A stretch of DNA of 64,000 nt. Source: Lucinisca nassula (lineage: Eukaryota; Mollusca; Bivalvia; Lucinida; Lucinidae). How positions within the stretch are numbered: the stretch's first letter is position 1; the number at the start of each line of letters is the position of its first letter. The position numbers and the translations under genes are program-made. Below, piece by piece: positions 20,910 through 31,765 of this stretch. The stretch lies in assembly GCA_963580285.1 (NCBI GenBank), contig OY757014.1:100814072-100878071 (forward strand). Reading direction: 5' to 3'. The notes beneath the pieces are model-generated. The model searched no databases. It saw only the letters and a list, made by a program, of their open reading frames with translations, and had not been told where the DNA came from.

Positions 20910-21000
20910 TAGAATAGCTGCGATATTCTTATCGCTGTGATGTCCGAGTGTTGCATAAGAGGATTATCTATAGAATTTTGCCTGGAATCACTGTTTGGAC

Positions 21001-21240
21001 TTGGCAATCACTAAACAGTGTAGACTGAGATCAGACGCAGCTGAACGGCGTCTGATCAGAATCTGCACTGTTTGCTTACAGCGAAATAATTTAAGGAATA
21101 AACGAAACACCCTAAGTCTCATTCAGAACAAATTTTCTGCTCAGACACAATCAACCCACTTTTGCTACCTGAGTGCCAGTGCTTTGATTTTAGCAAATGG
21201 GCCGTCACAGGCAAGGCGTTAAGGCGCATCCCAGGCAAAA
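21001..21240. repeat. short hairpin repeat (GATCAGACGC type)
   Basis: GATCAGACGCAGCTGAACGGCGTCTGATC (21029-21057) followed by TGCACTGTTTGCTTACAG. Similar hairpins occur at 41567-41612, 46605-46665 and 47160-47215. Confidence 0.6.
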
Positions 21241-21378
21241 ACAAATGGATAATTTTGATACAGGCGATTTCAACCCGAGGGGTTGACCGGGTGAGAGGGA
21301 CGCGAACACAGAATATTTTTTATTGGACCGCCTAAAAGTGTAACTAAATTTGAAATAAATAAGGCCCGAAAATAACTA

Positions 21379-21556
21379 CATTCAAACCTGTCTTAGTGGC
21401 CACCTCTATTAAGCAAGCAACCTGTCTTAAGCAAGCAGGCATTCAGTTCCCGAAAAAGGAAAATGCATTAAAATTCACCTGTTTTAAGCAAGCACCTGCC
21501 TTAAGCAAGCACTTTTTGAATATCCCAGAGGGGCTTGCTAAATACAGGTTGGACTG
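21379..21556. mobile_element. pogo/Tc1-like MITE with TA target site
   Basis: Ends CATTCAAACCTGTCTTAG and AGGTTGGACTG are inverted repeats, flanked by TA on both sides. Internal AAGCAAGCACCTG/CTTAAGCAAGC repeats. Confidence 0.75.
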
Positions 21557-21635
21557 TACCGGGTAGTTACTGAGGGGTATTATTTTCAAGGAAAACGTAA
21601 AGACCCAGCATATGTCCACAAGTTTTACAAAATTG

Positions 21636-21880
21636 AGCAGGCGCATGTCAAAACCTACAATAAGACCGGTTTGACCAGCAGAGACTCAAATCAAACTGCG
21701 CAGCCATCCACTATTTGAAGACATTTTGCTTATGTCTCTTTGTATAGATATAAGCCAGTAGTTGGTACAAGCGACAAGCGAAGACTCTTATCAGACTGCG
21801 CGAATGTGCAGGCTGATCTGAGTCTTCGCTGGTCGCTCAAGCTTTATTGTAGATTTTGTCCTGCACTGGCTCAAATTGTA
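21636..21880. mobile_element. MITE G (CATGTCAAAACCTACAATAAG ends)
   Basis: GGCGCATGTCAAAACCTACAATA on the left is mirrored by TTGTAGATTTTGTCCTGC on the right. Internal hairpin GCGAAGACTCTTATCAG/CTGAGTCTTCGC. Confidence 0.75.
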
Positions 21881-22029
21881 CAACCTTTCTGGCTTCTTGT
21901 TCCATTTCCCGAAAAGTAAAACATTCTTAGATCTGGATCCTTAAAGATACGGGTTTGTCCATCCGGGGTAATCTTTTCCTTTACAAGTTACATTCAAAGA
22001 CAGGACAAACCTCATCTTTCTCAATGCAA

Positions 22030-22272
22030 CATCACGTGAACAAGTCCGTGAAATGAAGACCCAACCTAAACCCCACTATATATAAATAAAACTGCTCTAA
22101 GACATAGGTTGTGGGTACTTGTTAGAACCGCCTCAGTGAGGCGGTTCTAACGAGCACACATAACCTATGTTATGAGCATATATAAGAAAAATATCAAGGA
22201 ATTTCATCAGAAAAGTAGCCATTTTGGAGATGTGAAAAATGCACTATGTCGCACGGGTGTGTTATCGTAATG
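22030..22272 (+). mobile_element. hairpin MITE B, internal deletion
   Basis: CATCACGTGAACAAGTCCGTG to GTGTGTTATCGTAATG. The CTGGGGTTTACGGGG part is missing; core GTTAGAACCGCCTCAGTGAGGCGGTTCTAAC is intact. Ends 45 bases before the CUB1 exon. Confidence 0.9.
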
Positions 22273-22317
22273 AAAGTGGGGGTTCAAAAGGGCTATTTAC
22301 ACGAATTTGCATTTCAG

Positions 22318-22517
22318 GCATCGCTGATGTACGTGGAATTGTACTTTCAAATGACAACCAAAGAACTGGTACCATAACATCTCCTGACAGTGACAATGAC
22401 GGGTATCATGACCTATATCTTGACTTGTACTGGTTCATAGACGCAAGTGTTGATGACATCATAAAGTATCGTGTTGAGTATCTCGACAAAGAATGTGCAG
22501 TGGGCGACGGATTATAT
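22318..22517 (+). CDS. CUB domain 1, front-half exon
   Basis: Acceptor TTTGCATTTCAG, donor TTATAT|GTAAGA; 200 bases, phase 1 in and phase 0 out. After the shared codon it encodes 66 residues: GTITSP, then DSDNDGYHD, DLYWFID, IIKYRVEYL and KECAVGDGLY. This fits the first half of a CUB domain: a G-x-I-x-SP turn, the C-x-W position, and the Cys3 region before D-x-L. CUB domains are extracellular beta-sandwich modules that bind proteins or glycans, often through calcium. Two features are odd. The Cys1 and Cys2 positions are not cysteine (DLYW in place of C-x-W), and DSDNDGYHD at 22386-22412 is a DxDxDGxxD loop where NYPxxYPxN is usual. Same length and phases as 32473-32672. Confidence 0.9.
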
Positions 22518-23146
22518 GTAAGAATAGTTATAAATGTTTTTATTTTATACATAGCTGACTGAACTGGTTTTTAAGGTAACCGGGCGCTATAAGCACATAG
22601 GGGCTACCCCTTTATACATTGCAGTGAAATCAATGCATATCTGAAACAAATACAAGTGATATTTTCACAGTGTGAAAATATAAATGATATTTTTACAGTG
22701 TAAAAAATAACATGACCGTGTTATTTCACAGTAGCAGCCCGGACTACTTTTCTCGCCAAAATTCGTATATGTTATCTATAAAATAATTCTGTAAAATACC
22801 TTGATAGCACTTTTTTTACTGTAAAAATGCTGTATTCAAAATGGCAATATTTTTTGGTTTTGAAACTGACAGTTGTGACGTCATAGCCAAGTCAAAAATT
22901 GTGATGTAAGATCCGATTGATGGTTTACAGTAAGTGTCCTAAAATATTATAAAATAAAACGAAAATTTACTTTTCTTTCGATAAATATCAAGAATATTTC
23001 ATCTCGTGTGTTGAAAACATCAAAATTTTCACTCGTGCTTCGCACTCGTTAAAATTCTGATACTTTCCACACACTCAATGAAATATTTTTGATATTCATC
23101 ACAAAAAGTAAATATCCTCTATTATATGTAATGAATGCTATAAATG

Positions 23147-23178
<32 letters not shown>

Positions 23179-23232
23179 TAAAAAAAAAGGCTTGAACAAT
23201 TTATCTTCGTTTTAGCAGGGGAAAAATCAGCA
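22518..23232. other. intron 3: hairpin repeat and poly-A
   Basis: 22966-23118 is an inverted repeat (TACTTTTCTTTCGATAAATATCAAGAATATTTCATCTC against GATGAAATATTCTTGATATT-like reverse) with a CACTCGTGCTTCGCACTCG loop. Poly-A at about 23149-23173. No coding sequence. Confidence 0.6.
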
Positions 23233-23511
23233 CATCACGTGAACAAGTCCGTGAAATGAACACCCCCTTACACCCCACTTTATATAGAGAAAACTGGGGT
23301 TTACGGGGGTAAACAATATTTTTCTTATTTCTGCTCCAAGACAAAGGTTGTGGGTACTCGTTAGAACCGCCTCAATGAGGCGGTTCTAACGAGTACCCAC
23401 AACCTATGTTTGCAGTATAAATAAGAAAAATATCACAGATTTTCGTCAGAAAACTAGCCATTCTGGAGATGTAAAAATTGCACTATATCGCACGAGTGTG
23501 TTATCGTACTG
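23233..23511 (+). mobile_element. hairpin MITE B, complete
   Basis: Near-identical to the copy at 20632, including the perfect central palindrome at about 23356-23392. Confidence 0.92.
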
Positions 23512-23547
23512 AAGTTTCATTTGGTTACCTTCACTATGCGAGTAACA

Positions 23548-23860
23548 TCGAAACTACTTTTAATATCCTACTTGTGTATTATTTGCTAATTTGTGTAGAA
23601 ATGTGCCTGAGTTTTCAGTTTTAATAATGTTTATTTAGAAAAGACTACGCCATGTCACATGTTCAGAGCATAGAAACTTTTTTTTTTTTTTGGTGGGGGG
23701 GGGGGGGGGGAGGGGGGGGGGGGGGGTGCGGGGAGGTCACAAGTTTACTCTGTTTCTTGAAGCTGGCTGAATAATATTTCTTTAATAATTATAGTCGCTG
23801 TTTAAAATAAGAATAAAATACGGGTATATTATTTTTGTCACGGGTGTACGTCCCGCTTCC
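23548..23860. repeat. dispersed direct repeat, copy 2 (partner 19906-20245)
   Basis: TTTTAATATCCTACTTGTG through TTTGTCACGGGTGTACG. A poly-G tract (about 23693-23727) interrupts it. Confidence 0.75.
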
Positions 23861-23889
23861 GTCAGTCACAAACCTTGTGAATAAAACTA

Positions 23890-24490
23890 CTGTTTTTTTT
23901 TTGCCTATGGAGGCAAAACGTAGTGCATATACTTCTTTTGGAATCTAGATGCGCAGGAAGGTATCGTAATTTTGATCTGACCCTCTGGTGTCAATGGGTG
24001 AGGTTAAAGGTCAAATTGTCAAGAAAATGCTTATACATGCATCTACTTTTTCATTTCTTGGCTTATGGTGAGCAAAACCTGGTACACGTATTGCTTAAAG
24101 ACTGCAAAGGTACATGAAGGTATCCGAACTTGATCTGACCCCCTTGGTTTATGGGTGAGGTTAAAGGTCAAGAAAATGCATAGGACTGCAGCTACTGTTT
24201 GATTTCTTGGCCTATGGTAACCGAAATCGGTACACATATTACTTAGCGACTGCAAATACGCATGAAGGTATCCAAAGTTGTATCTGATTCCCGGGAGTCA
24301 TGAGGTGAGTTCGAAAGTAAAAAAAAACAAAAAACAATGCTTGTGAATGCAACCGTTATTATTTTTTTGGCCTATGGTTACCAAACTTTGAACACATATT
24401 GTCGAGGGACTGCAGATATGCTTGAAGAATCCAAATGTTGATCAGACCCCGTGGGGTCATGGGGTGAGATCAAAGGTCAAAGTTTTAAGC
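23890..24490. repeat. tandem array, about 130-150 bp units, four units
   Basis: TTTCTTGGCCTATGGT, GCATGAAGGTATCC, TGATCTGACCCC and GTGAGGTTAAAGGTCA recur in order. Ends near 24490. Confidence 0.75.
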
Positions 24491-24750
24491 GTTTTGTCCT
24501 TAATAGAAAAAAGTGGGTATTGACGATGGTGCACCATCGACTGCGCGATCTAGTTCTGAATAGTCTAGTCTGGCTTTCAGATCACTCATTTCAGACTTTT
24601 CTGATCAGTTAGGCAAATTCTGGATAATGCAGTCTTGCTAACAGTACACAGTTAGCGAACGTAATAACTGAATAATATCCCTGACTGTGTGTCTGTTACG
24701 CTACCGCCTGCGCTTACCTAGCTTCTCTTAATATATGTATGCTCTTTCAG

Positions 24751-24889
24751 ATTGGTATACATCGCTATTCTTGCCAACGTGGAACAGTTGTAAATGGTGA
24801 AACAACATCAAACCATTTAGTGTTGAAATTTTACTCCGACTCTTCCAAAAGGTCTGCAGCCTTTATTTTAAATTACACCAAGACAAAAG
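24751..24889 (+). CDS. CUB domain 1, back-half exon
   Basis: Acceptor ATGCTCTTTCAG, donor AAAAG|GTAATC; 139 bases, phase 0 in and phase 1 out. It starts IGIHRYSC, then GETTSNHLVLKFYSD, RSAAFILNYTKTK. This matches the second half of a CUB domain: Cys4 (pairing with Cys3 of the previous exon), the S-x-N-x-L-x-L-x-F-x-SD strand, and the closing aromatic F-x-x-x-Y. Together with 22318-22517 it completes a CUB of about 112 residues, the normal size. The phase-0 split inside CUB and phase-1 flanks are consistent with neighbouring exons. Confidence 0.9.
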
Positions 24890-24961
24890 GTAATCTTTCA
24901 ATCTTATTTGTTTGCATCAATGGATTATTTCTCTATCGGATTTCAGTGCACCGGGCCGAAG

Positions 24962-25160
24962 CATTACGAAAACACGCCTTTACAAATATATGGAAAATTT
25001 TACCACCAGAGAAAGTGAGAATTTTTATGATAAAATTCTGATATTTCTCATATTTCTGCTCAAAATATAGATTGTGGGTACTTGTTAGAACCGCCTCATC
25101 ATCGAGGCGGTTCTAACAACTACTCACAATCTACGTTTTTGAGCAGAAATAAGAACAAGA
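24962..25160 (-). mobile_element. hairpin MITE A, truncated
   Basis: CATTACGAAAACACGCCTTTAC to GAGCAGAAATAAGAACA. Core GTTAGAACCGCCTCATCATCGAGGCGGTTCTAAC. The GGGGTTTACAGGGG half is missing. Starts 72 bases after the CUB1 back exon. Confidence 0.85.
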
Positions 25161-25199
25161 GCACCGCATGCGGATGCCAACGCTCGGCTGCAGTTTCTT

Positions 25200-26600
25200 T
25201 TAGTTAAACAAGAATTCTAAGTCGAAAAAGGGGCATAACTGTGCCAAAAATATTTTGAGGGTTACCTAACCTATTGATATGAGTTTCCCTTTTCATAATG
25301 AACAACTAGTCCAAGTTTCAAGTAAATATGTTTAGTAATGACAGAGATATTACAAAATGTCCAAGTTTTTGCACGGCGACGACGCAAAATTTCGAAAAAG
25401 GGGCATAACTGTTCCAAAAATATTTTGAGGATTGCCTTATCTAATAGTATGAGTTCCCCTTTTCATAATGAACAACTAGTCCGAGTTTCAAGTAAATACA
25501 GTAGAATTCCGCTTAAAGACCACCCCTATATTAGGACCACTCCGCTATTAACACCGGTTTTTGTCAGACGCAAATTATAACCTATATAATTGATTGTTAT
25601 TTATTTCGATAAAGAGACCACCCATCTACTAGTATTAAGACCACTTTCAAAAGACCAAATCTGCCATTACTGTTCGCTATTGTGACCACTTTTGGTCAAA
25701 TTAATTTGTCTCTCTCAGTCCACTGGCCAGGTATAAGATTTTGATGGATTCTTCACCATTAAAACAGCTTTTGGTATTGTTCACAAGATTTACTAAATAA
25801 TTCTAGCAAAAAGCAATAAAATAGGCATAACACACATAAAAAAGAATATATATCAGTCTTGCCAACAATTTTTACCATCAATTCCATTATTAGGACCACC
25901 CCGCTAATAAGACCGCTTTTTAGAAGTCTAGAAAGTGGTCTTTATAGCGGAATTTCACTGTATGTTCAGTAATGACCGAGATATTACAAAATGTAAGTTT
26001 TTTGCCGTGAAAAATTCTAAGTCGAAAAAGGGGCATAACTGTACCAAAAATATTTTGAGGGTTACCCATTGGTATGAGTTCCCCTTTTCATAATGGACAA
26101 CTAGTCAAGTAAATATGTTCAGTAATTACAGAGATATTACAAAATGTCCAAGTTTTTGCACGACGACGCCAGAGCTATGACAATACCGGTTTTTGTCAGA
26201 CGCAAAATATAATCTATATAATTGATTGTTATTTATTTCGATAAAGAGACCATCCCGCTACTAGTATTAAGACCCCTTTCAAAAGACCAAATCTGCAATT
26301 ACTGTTCGCTATTGAGACCACTTTTGGTCAAATTATTTTTAGAAGTCTAGAAAGTGGTCTTTATAGCGGAATTTCACTGTATGTTCAGTAATGACCGAGA
26401 TATTACAAAATGTAAGTTTTTGCCGTGAACTGTACCAAAACTATTTTGACGGTTACCTCACCCATTGGTATGAGTTCCCATTTTCATAATGGACAACTAG
26501 TCAAGTAAATATGTTCAGTAATTACAGAGATATTACAAAATGTCCAAGTTTTTGCACGACGACGCCAGAGCTATGACAATACCTCGTCGTTTTCTTCAAA
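25200..26600. repeat. tandem array with GGGGCATAACTG units, carrying MITE insertions
   Basis: Units contain CGAAAAAGGGGCATAACTG, CCCCTTTTCATAATGAACAA and TCAGTAATGACAGAGATATT. At least four units. A MITE (25499-25960) and a second rearranged copy (about 26190-26383) are inserted. Confidence 0.8.
25499..25960. mobile_element. pogo-like MITE, TA target, empty site visible in sister units
   Basis: Ends CAGTAGAATTCCGCTTAAAG and CTTTATAGCGGAATTTCACTG are inverted repeats with a CAGT tip and TA on both sides. Uninserted sister units read AAGTAAATATGTTCAGTAAT across the site, proving insertion at TA. Ends are of the type used by pogo/Tigger elements such as the transposase at 1-1097. Confidence 0.88.
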
Positions 26601-26616
26601 AACAGCCGAGCTAAAA

Positions 26617-26702
26617 ATGATGTTTACCCCTGTAAACCCCAGTTTTTCTATATGAAAGTGCGGTTTAGGGGGGCAAAAATAGGCGTGCTTTCGTGATGGG
26701 CT
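26617..26702 (-). mobile_element. hairpin MITE A end fragment
   Basis: GTTTACCCCTGTAAACCCCAG to AGGCGTGCTTTCGTGATG. Confidence 0.75.
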
Positions 26703-27072
26703 CAAGTGAGGTGTTAGTAGGTCAATTCTCGCACAACAGACAAGGAAATCCGTGATTTTACCCTGGGATAGAATTTTATGTTCTTACCCTTGTGTTCCGA
26801 CCCAGGCAAAAAACATAAATGCGCTTCAATTCTATTCAACTGCCGGAACTACTTCCGCACTACTTTTATTTTGTAAACAATATACATGTGCGAGCTGTCA
26901 AAACAAACCGTAGGTGTGGTGCAAGAAAAAGAATCTAATATGGGATTCTGTAACCCCATTTCAGATTCATATATTCTCTGGCGGCCGCATATCTGTGCTG
27001 GCAGCCGATTGACCAGTCATATTCAAATTATTCGTGTGTAACATTATTGTTTGTTTATTTGTTTGTTTAAAT

Positions 27073-27513
27073 TAATGGAGCCGGCGCATGACAAAACCTA
27101 CAATACGACCCGTGCTATGATCGAAGACTCAGTTCAGCCGGCCCGTCAGGTCAGCCTGGCCCCGAGGTTATAAAACTGTTTTCGTGCTCAACTCAGCTGA
27201 GCATGAAATTTGTCCTGCTCATAAATTTTAAAATGCCAACAATTGTTGGCATTTTAAAATTTATGAGCAGGACAAATAACATTCTGTGCTGATTTGAGCA
27301 AGAAAAGTGACTCTGTCATTTGTATTTTAATATTTATGAGCATTATTAATTTCATGCTCAGCTGAGTTGAGCATGAAAAAAGTTTTATAACCTCGGGGCC
27401 AGGTCGGAGCAGCTAAGAACAGCTAAGACTCTGATCAGACTGCGCGGATGCGCACGCGGACCCGAGTCTTAGCTGGTCGCCAAGTTCTTATTGTAGATTT
27501 TGTCGTGCGCTGG
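27073..27513. mobile_element. MITE G carrying a nested MITE
   Basis: Outer ends GCGCATGACAAAACCTACAATA and ATTGTAGATTTTGTCGTGCGC, with internal AAGACTC/GAGTCTTAGC arms as in the copy at 21636. 27158-27404 is an inner element. Confidence 0.85.
27158..27404. mobile_element. nested MITE with a 70-bp perfect palindrome
   Basis: Terminal inverted repeats begin CTGGCCCCGAGGTTATAAAA and contain the CTCAACTCAGCTGAGCATGAAA palindrome. The palindrome at 27208-27277 is perfect, centred on CCAACAATTGTTGG. Confidence 0.88.
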
Positions 27514-27797
27514 TTCAATGTTTAACGCCCCAATCACTATCTAGGTCATTTTGAATACGCTGCTTCCAATTTTGTGGGACTTTTATCCGACATTGAGATG
27601 AAATGACATCTCAAGCTCTGCCGCCCAATGAAACCAAGAGGCTTATAGGCACTGGGCGATCTTACTCACAATACTTTATCTGGGGAGGCTTAGTCATTCC
27701 AAGCGATTTACCAGTACCCATGTATGGTCAGTTTCAGCTCTGCGTGGAAGTTCCATGTAGCCCAAATCTATTTCTCTAGGACCCGATGGGCGGCAGT
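27512..27797 (-). mobile_element. SINE (family C), diverged
   Basis: GTTTAACGCCCC to GACCCGATGGGCGG. More diverged than the other copies. Confidence 0.75.
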
Positions 27798-27892
27798 GAG
27801 TGTAGCATTATTGGGCAGCGGGAAAGACTTCATTATGCTTCTGGGCTTTTACAACCAAAACGGTAGTAGCAATGGCAATCGATATCTTTGCC

Positions 27893-28212
27893 AGAGACTA
27901 AACATACTGGCCCCCGCCCGTTGGGGCTGGAAGAAATAGATGGGCTGCATGATGCTTCCACGCAAAGCTGAAACCGATCGAACACGAGTACTGGTAAACC
28001 GCTTAGAGGATCTAAGCCTACCCAGGCAAAGCATTGCGAGTCAGACAGTCCATGCTTATATACCCTATTTGTTTCATTTGGCGACATGGCTTGAGATGTC
28101 ATTTAATCTCAATGTCAAGTCCCACAAAGTTGGAAGCAATGTCATCAAAATGACCTATACAGTGTTGACGGGGATGTTAACCCTCAAATCAAACAAACAA
28201 AGAGACTAAACA
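27893..28212 (+). mobile_element. SINE (family C) with 14-bp target duplication
   Basis: Element 27907-28198, starting CTGGCCCCCGCCCGTTGGGG and ending in CAAATCAAACAAACAA. Exact direct repeats AGAGACTAAACATA are at 27893-27906 and 28199-28212, defining both ends. Confidence 0.92.
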
Positions 28213-28447
28213 TAGGCAAAATGTTGTCTGCGTGATAACGATTGTACGTTTTGTATATCAGCGACAGACTTACAGGTAACCAGAACAGTCATGACATCTA
28301 GGAAAAGTTCGCTTTGGGGTCCGATCCGATCATTGAGCTAGAATTTACATGCCATTGGGCGCCAAAGGGTTGCCAATAGACGTTGCATGGGGTAAATATT
28401 ATCTGCACGATAGCACGTGTACTTTTAGATCAGCCTCAAACTTTCAG
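28213..28447. other. intron 4, no gene
   Basis: Nothing recognised. Confidence 0.4.
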
Positions 28448-28663
28448 CTTAACCCTTGTCCTGCTGAATATTCATATATGCCACACCCACTACCGATTAT
28501 CAACCAATCAGATTACTTGATGCAAATTACTGCATCAAATTCATAAACTGGTTGGCAAACAATGAAGATCCTGATCAGATGGCTTCTTCAGAAGCCATCT
28601 GATCTGGATCTACATTGTTTCAAAGATAAGGCATATCCGGGCTCAGCAGGACAAGGGTTAAGA
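28448..28663. mobile_element. MITE H (TTAACCCTTGTCCTGCTGA ends)
   Basis: CTTAACCCTTGTCCTGCTGA mirrored by CAGCAGGACAAGGGTTAAG. Internal palindrome GATCAGATGGCTTCTTCAGAAGCCATCTGATC. A relative is at 47363-47585. Confidence 0.9.
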
Positions 28664-28852
28664 CAGAAACCAATCTTGGCAAAGTTCCATTTCTTTTTTT
28701 CCTCAGAGTCTAACACAGCGCGCCTATATAGGCAATGGAGAATAACTGTGTTTTATTCTGCAACAAATCACAACTCGGAAGAGCGTGACGAGTGACGTCA
28801 TTAAAACTTCCAATTTATGACGTCACTAGTCGATTTCCTTGACGTTAGAAGG

Positions 28853-29052
28853 NNNNNNNNNNNNNNNNNNNNNNNNNNNNNNNNNNNNNNNNNNNNNNNN
28901 NNNNNNNNNNNNNNNNNNNNNNNNNNNNNNNNNNNNNNNNNNNNNNNNNNNNNNNNNNNNNNNNNNNNNNNNNNNNNNNNNNNNNNNNNNNNNNNNNNNN
29001 NNNNNNNNNNNNNNNNNNNNNNNNNNNNNNNNNNNNNNNNNNNNNNNNNNNN
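28853..29052. other. assembly gap (200 N)
   Basis: Run of N. Both flanks carry TCGATTTCCTT(G)ACGTTAGA, so the gap may hide a tandem repeat. Intron 4 content here is unknown. Confidence 0.98.
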
Positions 29053-30009
29053 TCGATTTCCTTACGTTAGACGGTGTAACGTCATATTCTCGCATCGAAA
29101 ACGTTAGAAAAGGATATAAATGCGTGTATTTCAGTCGATACTTTTTGCGGGGTTGCTTCTAACAATGGCCAATTTGTGAGATTCTGAAGGAAACAACAAC
29201 ATTATTGCCGATTTTCAGCGTGTTAGAATCAAAATAGATCAGCTCAAGTCTGTGATTTGTTGAGTAATAATTCACAGTTTGTCGGTCAGTTGTAAGTAGA
29301 CAAATCACGTGCGCTACGCGCTCTTGATTTGATCTACTTTACAACTGACCTCCAAACTGAGATGTATTACTCAGCAAATCACAGTTAGAGCTGATCTAGT
29401 TCTTAAATATTATTTTCGTAAGACTTGACATATGGGAAATATTGTCTTTGTGATTTTTTGGTTCACCTGAGTCTAGGTCTAAAGGACACTACCACGGCGT
29501 CCTTCGTCGTATAACATCCACCATTTCAATGATGCATAATTACTCCGGCCGTCTGACCAATCAAGATCGAAGTTTAGATGTAGCATCATTAGATAGGAAG
29601 TAAGTCTGTCTCAGGTTTTGGGGCATGTCCGATTAAGACTACGGTAACCAAATTAATAGCTTCCATAGACTTAACATAGGAATTTATCAGTCACCCCTGT
29701 ATTAATTGCATTGCAGCACATTTACCTAATAAACATATGCTATCTCAGGACAAGAGGGCTTTATCAGGTCAAGGTGAAATTGTACTTTTATGATGAACCG
29801 CGCCACTAGACAAAATGTCAAAAATGTTAGTATTACTGGACAAAATTGAAAAATTACTTGAAAAAATATGATAGGCAAAAATAATGTCACCTGGTACAAA
29901 CTATATTAACCTGCGGAATATTCGGATTCCTTGAGGACCATCGATAACTTATTGTAAATTGCTATTTTAAAGAGTGTGCAAGGGGGTAAACTGATAAATA
30001 GAATAGCAG
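29053..30009. other. intron 4 with a hairpin repeat
   Basis: 29236-29402 is an inverted repeat (GATCAGCTC...TGTGATTTG...GAGTAATA mirrored by TATTACTCAGCAAATCACAG and AGCTGATC) around a GTGCGCTACGCGC centre. 29460-29740 resembles decayed GGTTCACCTGAG-type mollusc repeat. No coding seen. Confidence 0.6.
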
Positions 30010-30135
30010 ATTCGTGTCATTTGATATCAAGTTTATCAGGCTCGGCTTCGAGAACGCATGCAGAATCGCTCGGCAAGCCTCGCGATTCTACAAGCATTCT
30101 CGAAGCCTTGCCTGATAAACTTGATATCAAAGACA
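30010..30135. repeat. hairpin repeat
   Basis: TTTGATATCAAGTTTATCAGG and CCTGATAAACTTGATATCAAA enclose further mirrored TTCGAGAA/TTCTCGAA and AGAATCGC/GCGATTCT arms. Confidence 0.85.
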
Positions 30136-30224
30136 CTCGCCTGGTATTCACTATATATAGTCTGCGTGATAGCAACACTGTCTCCTTAAACCAGCTTCAG
30201 ACTTGCAGGAAACTAGGGCAAAAT

Positions 30225-31765
30225 AAAAGTTAAAGCAATCATACGAAATCGATACAATTACTCTCAGCTCTCATCAGAGACACCCAAGGGAAAGAAACAC
30301 AAACATGAAATAACTAGAACCTAATGCAAACATCAATAGGGGAAAGTCAAAAGGACAGTTACCTTCACACAAAACGGCCAACTGGCCATCCAGAATAAAA
30401 CAACAACAGCGTCACACACATACACCCAAAGACAAGCCACAACAAAAAAAAGCGTGACAAACTGCCCTGGAACGGTCAGGGAAACGAACCCCGACGGGGG
30501 GGGGGGGTGCGAAACCAACTCCACGTGGCCACTATCCCCACCCCCACTTCCGTCGCGATATAGACAAACACATTTTGTTCAGGCCTCCTAACTCATCAGT
30601 ACAATATCTCTGTGAACGCAAAAATCAAACAACCACAGAGATGAAAAGACGATGAGGACTCGACAGCAAGAAACCACTGAAATGCTGGAGCAAAAGAAAA
30701 CCAACAGTTAGACTCCGATAGGCCCGACTGCGACACACACACATACACACACAAAAAGGCAAGCCACAACAAAAACAAAGCGCGACAAATCGCCCTGGAA
30801 CGGCCAAGGAATCGAACCCCGACGAGGGGCGGGCGAAACCGACTTCACTTGGCCATAATCCCCACCCCCACTTCCGTCGCGATATAGATAAACAATTTTT
30901 GTTCATGCCTCCTAACTCATCAGTGCAATATCTCTGTGAACGTAAAATCAAACAACCACAGAGATGAAACAACGGTGAGGACTCGACAGCAAGAAACCAC
31001 TGAAATGCTGGAGCAAAAGAAAACCAACAGTTAGACTCCGATGGGCCCGACCAGAGACAGAGCATCAGGCACCAACATACATTACATAAAATTAAGTTCT
31101 CTCGAATTCTCAGTAAGTTTTTACGCTGGAACCATCACAGAATCTGAGGCCTGACCCACCAGCGTGCAATTAAAGAGGGAAGCAAAGTTCACAACCGTGA
31201 TCGGGTTAACTGCCATGCATGTAGTCTGTCGTATAACATTTACGTTGTATGTCGTATAACATTTCCGTTGTACCCAATATTTTTATATTGAGGAATGATT
31301 TTACGAAATTGGATGCTGGAGTCATTGCAATTATATATTTTGTTTTCTGAATTTACATACTAAGTCACCTAAAATTCGGGTTTCGATAGTACTTATTGCA
31401 CAAGAGATTTAAGTCCAACATTGAATTTTGAAATTAAATCCGTCTATAATGACGTCTATAGATTTTTGGAAAGGCTTTACCGATAACCCTGATTAAGAAG
31501 TTTAGCAGTTAACAATTTATTACGAGTTTTGAAGTCAGTTACATGAGTAGACACTCTGGCAAATCGAACATCACCATCCAAGAAAGGAAAATTTACAATC
31601 TCAGATTCAAAATAATCGCGTTTATCATAAATTTAGCAATAAACAAATCCATCTACAATAGATAGATGTAAATCCAAAAAGGGGGCCTCGGTTTCAGAAG
31701 AATTTGCTTATATGACTGAAGTTCAGTTGGGGGAGGGGGGCAATTTGACTGATCAAATGATTCAA
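30225..31765 (-). pseudogene. RT retroelement (family P) relic with duplicated 3' UTR
   Basis: Minus-strand copy. 31100-31760 corresponds to the RT C-terminal region (plus-strand landmarks AAAGGAAAATTTACAATCTC, CCATCTACAATAGATAGATG, CTCGGTTTCAGAAGAATTTG) and 30225-31090 to the 3' UTR. The UTR segment with CAACCACAGAGATGAAA and TGGAGCAAAAGAAAACCAAC occurs twice (around 30625 and 30955), so part is duplicated. No open frame of useful length. Matches the element at 12856. Confidence 0.75.

Noticed and set aside
22239..22562. 107-codon frame read as one gene
   Set aside because: Its first part is MITE B sequence and its end is intron; only 22318-22517 is the exon.
28817..29162. Frames across the N run
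   Set aside because: They exist only because unknown bases cannot contain stops.
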